64,000 bases of DNA, taken from NCBI GenBank assembly GCA_028583605.1, contig CM053337.1:24910162-24974161 (forward strand). The letters are read 5' to 3'. The notes beneath the pieces are model-generated. The model searched no databases. It was not told where the DNA came from and was given only the letters and a program-made list of their open reading frames with translations. Both the position numbers and the translations under genes were made by a program. Shown piece by piece: positions 44,618 to 56,700 of the stretch (positions within the stretch are counted from its first letter, which is position 1; every line of letters begins with the position of its first letter). The DNA is from Dastarcus helophoroides. Its lineage: Eukaryota; Arthropoda; Insecta; Coleoptera; Bothrideridae.

Positions 44618-44672
44618 GTAGATAAAACGAATTCCTATATGAAGCATTAGTTAATGTGTCAATTTTTTTCAG

Positions 44673-44800
44673 AGCAACTACCATATCAGTGTCAGTATGC
44701 CGACTGCAATTTCTTACACGCTAAAAGTTGCCCCGAACACAAACTGATAACAGCATGCTGTTGTACGAATCTCTATCTTAGGAAGAAGAGAAATATTTAA
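44673..44800 (+). CDS. Cysteine-rich CCC-module protein, gene 2, last exon
   Basis: After a 55 bp intron and TTTTTTTCAG, the exon continues in phase 1 with EQLPYQCQYADCNFLHAKSC and HKLITACCCTNLYLRKKRNI, stop at 44798-44800. This is the second six-cysteine module, spaced C-x4-C-x7-C-x8-CCC. Both modules have the same C-x7-C-x8-CCC ending, so they arose by duplication. Unlike gene 1, there is no hydrophobic tail; the protein ends in a basic stretch and is predicted to be freely secreted. Confidence 0.82.
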
Positions 44801-45018
44801 AATATTTTTCAGTGTTAAATGTCACCCTATGTTAGACTAAGAAAGTACTCTTAAGAATCGTTGGTAAACTAAAAAATTTATCCAAAAATTAACAACATTT
44901 ACATTAGTGGCCAAGGCATTTGAAAGAATCCTATAGGAACTGGAGATGGAGAAGTGAAGGTTTTCGATTTTCAGTTCATTTCAATGTTTTGCTTTGATTT
45001 TAATAACTCAAGATATTA

Positions 45019-45024
45019 AATAAA
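45019..45024 (+). other. Candidate polyadenylation signal of cysteine-rich gene 2
   Basis: AATAAA about 220 bases after the stop codon, the first canonical hexamer seen downstream. Confidence 0.4.
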
Positions 45025-45839
45025 AGAACTAATTGTAAAGTAAATATATTTATTTCGATTTAATAACATTGGCTTATTGTACTGATAAAATAAATAAAAA
45101 CTAGAAGTTGCCAAAGAGCGTCTTTTGGAGTGATAGAATAAACTAGGGGAAAAATCCAACACAAGTTGAGGAGTTCTCGATATTCTAATCGTAAAATCCT
45201 GCGACAACCATCACAGGAAAGATCAATCACTTGGTAGTGATTCAACCTGATGTTGATTCAAAGTGGTTAGCGTTAAGGATGATTTTCACAAATAAAAAAG
45301 AACACAAATTGGTATCGATAGTTAACTTTGCGTCAGTCCAATTAACATTTTTTTTAAACAACAAATATAACAGTAGAAGTTTCAGTCTTAAAAAAAATCA
45401 CAAAATTAGCACCAAAACAAATAAAAATGTATACTACTAATAGCGATAATTTTCAATTGTAATTTATAATAGACTCAAATTGATATTATTATTTTGGTCG
45501 TTTTTGCGTAACAGCTGATTTCTTTACTATACATATCTTTAGTAAAATATCTACACGTGTATATGTATTATTTAGAGAAAAATATGTGGTATATTTATTG
45601 TATTGTGCATATTTAATGAAATACTAGTCCCTACTACCCTAAAATCACTATTATTGAGATCTACTGAGCAATCGAAAATAACCACAAGCTAAAATTTGCG
45701 TGCTCTTGTGGAACTAATAGAATGATTAGATTGCTCAAAATTAATGTTGTGCCCGATATACTTACCAGCAATTTAGTCAAGTTCGATTTTAACAATAACC
45801 TAATAAAGAATATTTTAAAGAGTCTTCATTGCTTTAAAT
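45025..45839. other. Intergenic sequence
   Basis: Moderately complex AT-rich DNA with short open frames on both strands, none with recognisable motifs. Confidence 0.45.
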
Positions 45840-46595
45840 CAGGGATCTCCAAACGCGGCCATGGATCAGATCCCATCATTCAATACTGGTCGCAAAGCCG
45901 ATACTTTTTTCAATAAAATCCACAATAGTAGTATTTGCCATATACAGATAAGGAAAAATTTTCATTGTCCATGTAAAACGCCAAGAATTGTCCCTTCCAT
46001 AGTTTTCTACTGCCGCTGAACGTATTCCCCTACTTTGACGCAGCATGCTCGTATCTTCCAGTTTAGATGTTAGAAAAAACTCGTCGAGTTTTACAACAGA
46101 CTGGAGTATTGTTTAGTACAATCTGGCGGCCTACTTGAACTCCTTATATTGTAATGTTTAAGTAATTATTATGTTCATCAGAATTATTATTTATTTTGTT
46201 TACGAAATCCCCTTTATTTATTTTGGTTATCAAAGAATATCAGTTTTATTTTGCCTCAAAGGTTGATTACATCAACGGACTAAAAGAACAAACAGCACGT
46301 GATACGCAAATTTCAATAAAATTGTTGTCTGCCAGTAGTAATCTCGCAACGAAACACGTTAGAAGCTATGATGTACTACTACAATCTCCACCAGCACTGA
46401 TCGCTGCGCTCTGCATTGAATTGTTTACACCGGTGTAGGAGAATACAAGGCGCCGTCCATTTATCCCACTATTAGCTCTCAATGTTAAATCTCTCATTAT
46501 TATTTTCTCTATGGACAGTGTTTGACTTTCCTGATGTGTATATAATACACATATATTGATTTTGCGTTACAAAAAAAGCTATTTGAACTACTAGT

Positions 46596-46678
46596 CGATT
46601 AAAAAATTAAAACACAGAACTTGTCCCCTGAATCTAAGAAACATTAAAAAACACAACAAACGTTGCTCTAACTAGTCG
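46596..46678. repeat. Foldback element copy 10, single arm
   Basis: TTAAAACACAGAACTTGTCC through CACAACAAACGTTGCTCTAA. It is followed directly by a tRNA-like sequence instead of the second arm. Confidence 0.75.
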
Positions 46679-46708
46679 AGTGCTCTGCCACTGTGCCACT
46701 GCGGATAT
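46676..46708 (-). repeat. Possible tRNA-derived SINE fragment
   Basis: The minus strand reads CCGCAGTGGCACAGTGGCAG then AGCACTCGAC, where TGGCACAGTGG resembles the Pol III box A of a tRNA. No box B is present, so this is at most a truncated SINE head. Confidence 0.3.
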
Positions 46709-46742
46709 TTAATGACATTTCTTAAAACCTTTCCGACACACG

Positions 46743-46892
46743 AATAGTCCAACATCTGGCTAATCCGACACCGCCTAATTCAGTATCGACTAATCCGGTG
46801 CCAGATAGCCTGACAACCGGATAATCCAACATCCGACTAATCCGATACCCGGTTAATCCGACACCCGGCTAATCGGACATCCACATAATCCC
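46743..46892. repeat. Minisatellite of about nine 16-base units
   Basis: Diverged copies of CTAATCCGACACCCGG in direct tandem. The unit resembles the ATCCGGCTAATCCG wording common at Tigger/pogo termini, which may be its origin. Confidence 0.75.
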
Positions 46893-46959
46893 AAAAATTC
46901 GTACATTGAAAATGTATTTTTTTGAAACACCTTGAAATTATTTATATCATAGTTTTAAG

Positions 46960-49900
46960 TGTTCACTTCTGCCGGCAGTCCCAACTGCCCAATTTTTTAT
47001 TTAATTTCCACCTTTTTTCAAAATTAAAATTTTTTTTTGTACATTTTGTGACCATGTGAACTTTTATCAAAAAAACTTTTTTCAAAATCGTGTAATAATG
47101 TTAGTTTTGTTTTCAATTTCGCGCATTTCGACTTTTTTTTTTAAATTTTCCCCATTCAAAATTTCAGCTTTTTTTAAAGATCGATTTTGTGCAAATTTCG
47201 AGTTTCAACTCAGAATTGACCTTTGACACTTTTTTTGGAATTCTCAACTTTAATTGAAAAAATTTCCACATTTTTGAAAAGTTTTTTTACAGCATTTTTC
47301 GACTATTTTGAAAATTCTATTTTTTCCAGATTTCGACTTTTTTAAAACTTCTTTGAAATTTAGAGTTGTCTTGAAATTTCAAATTGTTTTTATTTTGAAA
47401 TTGCGAATTTTCTTTATTTTGAAAATTTTCAGTTTATGAAAATTTCAACTTTGATTCAAAATTTTAACTTTTTAAAAAATGTCAATTTTCCAAAATTTCG
47501 ACATTTTTCTTTGGAATTCTCAACTTTAATTGAAAAAATTTTCACATTTTTGAAAAGTTTTTTTACAACATTTTTCGACTATTTTGAAAATTCTATTTTT
47601 TTCATATTTCGACTTTTTTAAAACTTCTTTGAAATTAAGAGTTGTCTTGAAATTTCAAATTGTTTTTATTTTAAAATTGCGAATTTGCTTTATTTTGAAA
47701 ATTTTCAGTTTATGAAAATTTCAACTTTTATTCAAAATTTTAACTTTTTAAAAATTTAAATTTTTCAAAATTTCGACATCTTAAAAGAATTCAACTTTTA
47801 TTGCAAATTCCGATTTTTTTTAACTTCTATTTTTTTCATTATGTCGATTTTTGTTCGAATTGTTTTTGAAAAATTAAACTTTTTTTAAATCCCACGTCTT
47901 TTACAAATTTTCGATTTTCTTTCCAGATACGAGTTTTCTTGACATTTTGAGACTCTGAAAAGTGCGACATTTTTTAAAAGATTTCGATTTTTTTTAAAGT
48001 TCGACCTCTTTCAAATTTCGAGTTTTTCTTGAAATATTGACTATTTTTTTTTAAATTTGAACTTCATTAAAATTTTAACAAGTGGAAAATTTCAACTATT
48101 ATTAAACGTATCAACTATTTTGGAAAAAGCAAATTTTTCCGATGTTCATTGATCTTATAAAAAATTTCGATTTTTTGGAAATTTCATTTTTATATTAAGA
48201 AACAACTTTTTCCTGAAATTTTCGGACATTTTAAAAATTCCGACTATGTTAAAAAGTGAAAATTTTTACCCTTTATTTTTAAATCGTAACTTTTGAAAAT
48301 TACGATTTTTTTGAAAAGTTCCCCTTTTTCAACATTTCGTCTGCTTTTAAAAAGTTCGATCTTTTTTCAAACTTCGTGTTTTTCTTTAAATTTTGATTTT
48401 TTTTCGCAAATTTACAATTTGAAATTTTATTTGAAATTCCAACTTTTTAAAAATTTCATTTTTTTAATTATTAATCGACTTTTTAAAAAAAATCGAATTT
48501 TTTGCCAGTTTTGGTTTTTTCAAAATACGACTTTTCAAATTTTGAACTCTCTAAAAGTTTTGAAAACGTTTACTTCTTTTTAAATCGTGACCTTTGAAGA
48601 TTTCGGATTTTTTAAAAAGTTCCCTTCTTTTTCAAAATTTCGTTTTGTTTTAAAAACTTCAATCTTTTTTCAAACTTCGACTTTTTCTTAAAATTTTGAA
48701 ATTTTTAGCAAAACAATTTTGAAATTTTTAATATTATTCAAAATTCTGACTTTTTAAAACATTCATTTTTTTAATATTCACTTTTAAAAATTTCTAATTT
48801 TTTGAAAATCTCGCCTTTTTCAAAATACTTTATTTTTATTTTTTTCTTAAAATTTTGGGACTGAAAATTCCTAATATTTATAAAAGTGAAAATTTTTACT
48901 TTTTTTTTAAATTGTAAATTTTGAACCTTCCCGTTTTTTGACAAGTACCCGTCTTTCAAAATTTCTTGTTGTTTTAAAAAGTTCGATCTTTTTTCAAACT
49001 TCGAGTTTTTCTTGAAATTTCCAATTTCTTTTGCAAATTTGCAATTTTAAAGCTATTTAACTTTTATTGGAAATTACCAGTTTGAAAATTTTAATTTTTG
49101 AATATTTATGGACTATTTAAAAAATATCAATTTTTTAAAAATTCTGTCATTTTCAAAATACTTTATTTTGAAAATTTGAGACATTTTAAAAATTCCAATT
49201 TTTTTTTTAAGTAAAAATTTTTATTTATTTTTAAATCATATCCTACGAAGATCCTACGAAATTTTCAAGAAATAGTTCGTCTTACTTTAAAAAGTTCGAT
49301 CTATTTCAAACTTCCGAGTTTTTCTTGAAATTCCGAATTTTTTTTGCAAATGTGCAGTATTAGCTCTTATTTGGGAACTGTCGCTGTTTCAAAGTTTCAT
49401 TTTTTCGAATATTTATAATATTTATTCCTTCTTTTTCAAAATACGACTTTTTCTTGTAATTTTGAGATTTTTAAAAATTTCGAGTTTTTTTTAAGTGAAA
49501 ATTTTTACTTTTAAATCGTCACTTTCGAAGATTTCAGTTTTTTAAAAATTCCCTATTTTTAAAATTTCGTCCTGTTTAAAAAAGTTCAATCTTTTTTCAA
49601 ACTTCTGTTTTTCTTGAAATTTCGTTTTTTTTTAAATATTTACCCTTTTTAAAAAATTTCAATTTTTTTTAAAATTGCGCCTTTTTCAAAATACGTTTTC
49701 TTGAAATTTTGAGACTTTTTGAAAGTTTCAAGTTTTTTTTAAGTGAACATTTTTACATTTTTAAATCGTGACTTAATGATTTCGATTTTTTTTCCAAAAT
49801 TTCGTCTTTTTTTTAAAAAGGTTGATCTGTTTTTAAACCTCGAATTTTTCTTGAAATGTTGATATTTTCTGTAACTTTGCAATTTCGACATTTTTAATTT

Positions 49901-52260
49901 TCATTCGAAATTTCCACTTGTTGAAAATTGAATTTCATTAATATTTATAGACTTTTTAAAAAATTTGGAATTTTTTGAAAAGTTGCTATTTTTTAGATTT
50001 CTTTTTTTAAAGTTAGATCTTTTTTCAAACTATGAGTTTTTCTTAAAATGTTGACTTTTCTTTCAAGAATGTAATTTTGAAATTTTTAAATTTTATTGGA
50101 AATTTCCACTTTTTGGAAATTTGATTTTACTGAACATGTATCGACTTTTTTAAAAATGTCGAATTTCTTTTGCAAATTTGCAATTTTGAAGCTATTTAAC
50201 TTTTATTGGAAATTACCACTGTTTGAAAATTTTAATTTTTGAATACTTTTTTTTTTTATTTTTTTAAATCATAACCTACGAAGATTTCGGTTTTTTTGAA
50301 AAGTTCCCTATTCTCAAGAATTCATCTTGTTTTAAAAAGTTCGATCTTATTTAAACTTCGAGTTTTTCTTGAAATTCCGAATTTTTTTTTGCAAATGTCC
50401 AGTATTAGGCTCTTATTTGGGAATTGTCGCTGTTTAGAAGTTTCATTTTTACGAATATTTATTCCGTCTTTTTCAAAATGCAACTTTTTATTGAAATTTT
50501 GAGATTTTTAAAAATTTCGAGTTTTTTTAAGTGAAAATGTTTACTTTTTTTAAATCGCCAATTTTCAAGATTTCAGTTTTTTAAAAATTCCCTATTTTCA
50601 AAATTTTGTCTCGTTGTAAAAGGTTCAATCTTTTTTCAAAGTTCTGTTTTTCTTGAAATTGCGATTTTTTTTTGCAAATTTGCAATATTTACTTTTTATT
50701 GGAAATTGTCACAGATTTTTTAAAAAATTTCAATTTTTTGAAAATTACGTCTTTTTTCAAAATACGATTTTTTCTTGAAATTTCGAGAATTTTGAAATTG
50801 AAAAAATTTCAATTTTTTGAAAATTACGTCTTTTTTTTTGAAATTTTGAGACTTTTTGAAAATTCCAAGTTTTTTTAGGTGACAATTTTTACTTTTTTAA
50901 ATCGTGACCTTTGATGATTTCGATTTTTTTTCCAAAATTTCATCTTGTTTTAAAAAGGTTGATCTGTTTTTTAAATTTCGAATTTTTCTTGCAATTTTGA
51001 TATTTTTTGTAAATTTGCAATTTGGACATTTTTACCTTTCATTGTAAATTTCCACGTGTTGAAAATTGCATTTTTTTAAAATATTTACAGACTTTTTAAA
51101 AAATTTCGAATTTTTTGAAGTTCCTTTTTTTAAAGCTTTTTTTTTGTTTTAAAAAGTTAGATCTATTTTCAAACAACGAATTTTTCTTAAAATATTATTT
51201 TTTTTTTTAAATTAATAATTTTGAAATATTTAATTTCATTGAAAATTTCCACTTGTTGGAAATTTGATTTTTTTTGAACATTTATCGACTTTTTCAAAAA
51301 TTTCGAACATTTGAAAATTTCCCTTTTTTTAAAATAAGACTTTTTCTTGAATGTATGGGACTTTTTAAAAGTTCCGACCTTTTTTAAAAGACTTTTTTTT
51401 AAATCGTTACTTTTTAAGATGTCGATTTTTTTGAAAAGTCCTTTTTTAAAATATCGTCTTGTTTTAACCTTTTTTTAACTTATTGAAAATTTACAATTTT
51501 CAAATTTTGAATTTTTACTGAAAATTATCACATTTGGAAAATTCCATTTGTTCGGAACATTTTTCGGTTATGTTAACAATTTTAAATTTTAATAAATAAT
51601 TAGACCTTCTCTCAAGATTCAAGTTGAAGTTTTGAATTTTTTTCTATTGAATCAACTTTCATTATAAATTTCATTGGAAAACAAAACGGTCTTTTCTCTA
51701 AATTTCAAGTTCTCTTGAACTTTGTTGAATTTTTTTTAAATACTACTTTCTTCTTGAAATTATGTCTTTTATAAAGTTTGATTTTTTTTAAAATGGGCGA
51801 CTTTTTTTCGAACTGTTTATTTTATTTTCTCAAAAATTCAACTTTTTTGAATTTTTTTTACTTTTATTCAAAATTTCAGATTACCTAAAAAGTTCTATTT
51901 TTTTCTTAAATTCAAATTTTATTGCGATTTCTTTTAACTTCGACCTTTTTTCAAAATTTCCATTTTTCTTAGACTTTTTCAAAACTTCGATATTTGAGAA
52001 TATCTTGACATTTCTTTAATAATTTCGGCTTACCTAAAAATACCATAATTTTGGTGGAACCGACTGGTTCTTGGTTATTTTTAAAAATTGAAATGCAAAT
52101 CTTTTCCCCTGAAACCAAGAAAGATTTGTATTTCAATTATTAAAATTACCACATTTTTTCTACACTTTTTGAAAATTTGCATTTTGTTTTAAAAACTTCG
52201 ACCTTTCTCACAATTTCGGATTTTATGAAAATTTCGAATTATTTTGAAGTTTTTATATTT
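46960..52260. repeat. T-oriented AT-rich tract with tandem higher-order arrays
   Basis: The plus strand reads TTTTTCAAAATTTCGAC-like units throughout. A 276 bp unit is duplicated in tandem at 47237-47790. From about 48340 to 51400 at least eleven units of about 200-330 bp each carry a landmark of the type AAAAAGTTCGATCTTTTTTC followed by an AACTTCGAGTTTTTCTTG-like word. Reading frames are Phe/Lys/Asn-rich artefacts. Confidence 0.8.
52052..52140. repeat. Foldback element copy 11, collapsed
   Basis: TTTTGGTGGAACCGACTGGT, ATTGAAATGCAAATCTTTTC and GAAACCAAGAAAG are followed directly by ATTTGTATTTCAATTATTAA; the whole centre is deleted. Confidence 0.8.
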
Positions 52261-52428
52261 TGTTCAGCTGGCACTTGGCAGTTTGGAGATCCCTGGTTTC
52301 AATCAGTGGCAAGATCAAGCTAAATGAGGAAAACTTCAATAATTGAAGCAAAAACAAAGATGGTAAAAATTTCTACTTATTGCTCAATGGAAGTAAAAGC
52401 CATGTAATTTTTTTACGGAATGGAAGAA

Positions 52429-53418
52429 TTAAGAACCTGTACTTTGCAAGTTACCCACTTCATTGGGTCTCAAATTAGGTAGAGGTTTGGAAACACCTAA
52501 TTTGACAACACCCGGCATTGTACCTTTTAAAGCTTGAACAGCTTCGTCTAACGTTGCGTTTTTAATAACCTTCCCATTGACGCTTATCAATCGATCACCG
52601 GGAGTAATTTTCCCATTTTGCTCCGCAGCACCATTAGGCACCAAACTTCTAACGACTATAACAGTTGCCTTGGGATCCAAAGGATCCTGATAATCTAGAA
52701 TAGAAAACCCCAAACCCCGATCGGTTTTATTCAGTTCAATGTATTCCACCTCATCCGACCACATGGCGACGTTGTTAACTTCCAAGGATCGCGATTTCGC
52801 CTTTTGTAAGTTAGCCTCGTCCGTCACCGTCGCGGTACTCGAAGTATTAATACTCGTGTCGCTCAGGGCTTTCAAAAGTCTCTGTTCCGGCTGCGGGAGC
52901 AAATTTTTTAAACTCCCCCCTAATATGTTTCGCGCTTCGAACGCCTCGATATCCTGCGAGGTGTTAATAACCCTGTTCCCGTCCTGTTTGCGCGCGCACA
53001 CCAATCGGACCGTGTTAGGTAGTTCCTTCAAAATTTTCACGACTTCCACGTGTTTGACGCCTAGGAGTTTCTGCCCGTTGACTTCTAAAAGTTCATCACC
53101 GGAGCTCAGCTTCCCGTTTTGTCCCACTGGCCCTTCGGGGAGGATCGAGCGAATGTAGTGATGTGGACGTAACTCTACTCCTCCCTCGACGTCGACGGTG
53201 CCTTCGAGGCTGATGCCCAAACCTTTTAGTTTGGTCAGGTTAGCAACGACGATTTCTGTGTTTTTGCCTATGATTTCCTCCCACTTTTTCTTGGTGGCGG
53301 TTTCGAGGTCGTCTTCAAGGTTGACTTCGAAGTTCTCTTCGATGAATATTTCTTTATTGTCGTTCTGGTCGTAGACTTCGCTGTTTACGCTAGCCACTGA
53401 GTTTTGCTCTGGTTCGAT
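52429..53418 (-). CDS. Patj: Patj, last coding exon (two C-terminal PDZ domains)
   Basis: On the minus strand, TTCTATTTCAG at 53419-53429 precedes a 329-codon open frame in phase 0 that ends at TAA (52429-52431). A first PDZ domain covers roughly exon residues 53-143 (binding loop GLGI, then RPHHYIRSILPEGPVGQNGK and GDELLEVNG). A linker follows, and a second PDZ domain covers about 223-311 (binding loop GLGF, SILDYQDPLDP, GDRLISVNG). These match the third and fourth PDZ domains of insect Patj, with the short tail expected at its end. Patj is the PDZ scaffold that joins Stardust and Crumbs at the apical membrane of epithelia and photoreceptors. Base composition is far less AT-rich than the neighbours. 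An in-frame GTG at 53397 is not a start. Confidence 0.93.
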   Translation of the reverse strand: MEPEQNSVASVNSEVYDQNDNKEIFIEENFEVNLEDDLETATKKKWEEIIGKNTEIVVANLTKLKGLGISLEGTVDVEGGVELRPHHYIRSILPEGPVGQNGKLSSGDELLEVNGQKLLGVKHVEVVKILKELPNTVRLVCARKQDGNRVINTSQDIEAFEARNILGGSLKNLLPQPEQRLLKALSDTSINTSSTATVTDEANLQKAKSRSLEVNNVAMWSDEVEYIELNKTDRGLGFSILDYQDPLDPKATVIVVRSLVPNGAAEQNGKITPGDRLISVNGKVIKNATLDEAVQALKGTMPGVVKLGVSKPLPNLRPNEVGNLQSTGS

Positions 53419-53725
53419 CTGAAATAGAACAAATTTGTTGTTATACTTTGTTCACCCAAGAGATAGTTAGGCCATGTCGCCTTAAAAGAAGACAGGTTCA
53501 CACGATATCAGTAAATAATCAACGTTACTAATTAACCGATCAACCAAACTTTTTTGGTTTATGTGTTAAGGAAATTTTCAAATTTAACCAATAGAAATAA
53601 TTTACTCAAATACCCGCTTTGTTTAGGACAGTGGCCTAACTATAAACTATATCTATTGGGTGAACAGAGCATAGCAAAATGAATTCGAGCCTCCGATTTA
53701 TATACGCCTGAAGCTAAATGATGTA
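53419..53725. repeat. Short inverted-repeat element in the Patj intron
   Basis: TTTGTTCACCCAAGAGATAG followed by TTAGGCCATGTC (about 53446-53478) is mirrored at about 53626-53668 by GACAGTGGCCTAACTAT and TATTGGGTGAACAGAG. Arms about 35-40 bp, about 225 bp overall, probably a MITE about 25 bases from the splice acceptor. Confidence 0.65.
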
Positions 53726-56700
53726 GGGTAAAGTGGGGTTTATGCACCCACCAAAGTGCAAAATTTAAATTGAATCTCTTCCACAATTGTTCCCTATAAT
53801 AATAGAAGACAAACATTTTGCATACACATAGTTTCTATGATGGTGTACCATATTGTAGTCAAAAACTGCTTGAAAAATTTAATACCGTCCAGGCATTTAG
53901 TTTTGAAATTTTCAACTCAGTGGATGCACTTACCCCTTTTTTGGGGCAACCGCACCACAGTGGATTATTTCCCGCGTTCATTGCTTGAGAAATGCATGGG
54001 GCAATTGCAAGTAGCTTAAAATTTTTCTCAATCTTTTGATATTTGCTGCATTTAAATTGATCAATCGGTTACGAAAATAATGAATTTTAACTGCAATGTG
54101 GATGTGGATTCCGAAAAAATAACACGATGACAAATGAAAAATAAACTTTTAATTTAACTCAACACTTGAAGAAATAATTTTTTAAAACTAATTTATGTTA
54201 GGATAACCAGAAAAACTGACGGGAAAGTTGATTTCACCTCTTCTTCCCACGCTAGGCGAAGGTAACACACGAATAACGTCCGTTGTGGTAATTTCTGAAA
54301 TGTCCTCCACATCAGGCCATGTGAAGGTTGGTTTGGAAGGCGCTGATTTCGATTTAATTCGTCGCAAAAATTTTACGATCGGATTTCCCGTTTCCAAATC
54401 GATGCTTTCAATTGTTCCTATAAAATATTGTGAAGTTTTTCTTTCAGAATTCGGTTTGACCAATAATCCATATCCAACTTGTTTGTCATTAACTTCATCT
54501 CTCTCAAACTCGAGTGTCTCAGCTATTGCTTCTGCACCGATTTCAGAAAGTGTTTCAAAATCGCTTTCTTCGTCATCTAAATGTAAATCTTGATCTTCAT
54601 CCGTTTCTGAATCATGTTGCACATCTACTTTTTTTACGTTTCGCACGACTAGTTTGTTTATCTTTGACTGGTTTCTTTTCTTTGTTAGTTTTTGGCTCTT
54701 TAGTAGTCATCTGTTTCTTTTTCTTAACACCGGACTTCTTTTGCAGTTCATATTCTTTGGCTTCTTCCAGTCTTCTTCTCACGACTTCGCTTGTTATTAG
54801 TACGGCCCAGGGGCATACTTTCTTCCTGAATCTTTTCGGTGCATTATTAGTTTGATTGCCTTTTACCAGGTTCAGTAAAAGTTCTTCAAAGGTATGCGGG
54901 TTTTGGTTTTCTATAGCGCTTGTTAAATCTACTGGGGTGTTGGGATTATTTTCTACTTCGTTTGTTACATCATTTTTTTGAAGTTGAATATTTTCTTCCA
55001 CCTCAAATGCTAACGATTCGTCCTGATTATTTTCCATTTCCAACAAATCTTCTGTAACAGCGGTTTCCTTTTCCTTTTCTTCTGTAACTGAGAAAGAAAT
55101 CTTCTGAAACAATTGCGGTATGTTCTGGTGGACCTCGTTCTAGAAATTCTACGTTTTCATCGAGTCCGTTTTGTATTATTGGGGGTGTAAGTTCATTTGT
55201 TGTAGACATGCCAGTATTCATCGCCTGTTGAGCTTTCCACCGATTCATTTGTTGTGGGTCATATTTTTCCTGTGGGATAACATCACAATTGTAGGGGTAG
55301 ATGCCACCTTTCTTAAATCCTTCAGAGATAATTTTTGGATCGGCATCTTTCCAAATATGTCCCACCATTTCAGCCAACTTGCTTTTTGGTAATTTCTGAC
55401 CCACATGATTTCACTGCCATTTTACGAGTAATGTATCCCACGCTACCTTAATAGATTTGAAAACTGCCAAGTCAAGTGGTTGCAGAAGAGACTGCTATGT
55501 GGCGGTAACTTTAGAATGGTTATGTTCGCTTCCACTGCGGCTTGTACCACATCAATATCGATATGAGTTGTATGACCGTCATATACAACTAATGTAGGAC
55601 CATTTCCTTCTACCAAGGGTATGAAAGTTTTCACGAAATAATTTTTAAAAACTTCTGACTCCATCCACCCGTTAGGTGTGGCAGCATATGTCGTACCTGG
55701 GTATTCTTTATTTGTATCTGCTATCCAGGTGTCTCAGACATTTTTTCCTTTATATATAATTAACGGCGGCGCCTTTTGTCCATCTGCGGCTGCAGCAAAC
55801 AGGACATTGGGGTTCGTTCTTCCCGGACCAGAAACGATTCTAGTACAAGCATGGCCTTTTTCACCTATGACTTTTGTCTTTGAAGGATCACTACAAAAAC
55901 TTGTCTCATCCATATTCCAAATATTAGATGGTTTATCTTGAAGGTTCGGTTCTTGAATTGTATTTTTTAACAACTCAAAATATGGATATATTAGAAAAGG
56001 ATCCGTATTTTTCTTTCTGGCGTATTCCAACGCTTCAGGTTTTTTAATTGACAAATTATGTCTTTTTTTAAATTTTAAAAACCAATCCTCACCAGGTAGG
56101 TTGTTTTTAAATAAAGTCTTGAGCTGCTTGTGTGTAATATATTTGCCCACAACTTCTAGGACTTATTTGCGGCTGAGTCCAAAACCCCATTTTTCGAGAC
56201 TTTTGAGTCTATTTGCAAGAGCTTCTTCATCTTTGATTGCTAAGGCTGTAGGTCTTCCCATCGTCGAGCTTTTTATACCTTTACGACCTTTAATGTGATC
56301 ATTTAGAGTGCTTCAAGGTATCTTGAAGAGTTTACTAGCACGTAGTGTGCCACATTTTCCGCTTGTAACATGTTCCACCGAGGTTTTCAAGTCTTCAGCC
56401 GAGTAAGCGGCCCGAGTGGTTTTACGTTTGTAGTCCCGAACCATTTTACCTATAACAAAAAGTGCCTAGGTAAGTACTAGATACAAACAGCAAACAACCT
56501 CAGTAGCAGGGTCAAGTGCACCTACTAGGTGCTCTTTCCCCACTACAAATAGGTGCACTTCCTTTAAACCAAAAATAATTGAGGAAAGTGCATCTACCCT
56601 CTTCAAATAAAATAGGGTTATAATAAAAACAGTTTAGTATTTGTTCTTACTTAATTAACTATAAAACTCATAAATGCAACATGCAGCTATGACATTACGT

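Larger units (their letters stand above)
45840..52295. mobile_element. Possible 6.5 kb hAT-type element enclosing a low-complexity array
   Basis: CAGGGATCTCCAAAC (45840-45854) and its exact reverse complement GTTTGGAGATCCCTG (52281-52295) face each other. Flanking octamers CTTTAAAT and GTTTCAAT agree at 6 of 8. The left end resembles the CAGGGGTCTCCAAAC start found in many hAT elements. The interior holds foldback pieces, a minisatellite and T-oriented arrays but no transposase. The ends could belong to two different copies, so the single-element reading is tentative. Confidence 0.5.

Noticed and set aside
46676..46708. A tRNA gene
   Set aside because: Only a box A-like stretch is present; no anticodon arm, box B or acceptor stem.
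46743..46892. CRISPR-like repeat array
   Set aside because: Units are contiguous with no unique spacers and the genome is eukaryotic.
52739..53158. Plus-strand 139-residue frame
   Set aside because: Antisense shadow of the Patj PDZ exon.
53397..53397. GTG as a translation start for a short PDZ protein
   Set aside because: The frame is open upstream to a splice acceptor and joins the exon at 63865 in phase; it is an internal codon.
54228..54855. Plus-strand frames with Ser/Leu-rich translations
   Set aside because: Shadows of the pogo-like transposase relic on the minus strand.
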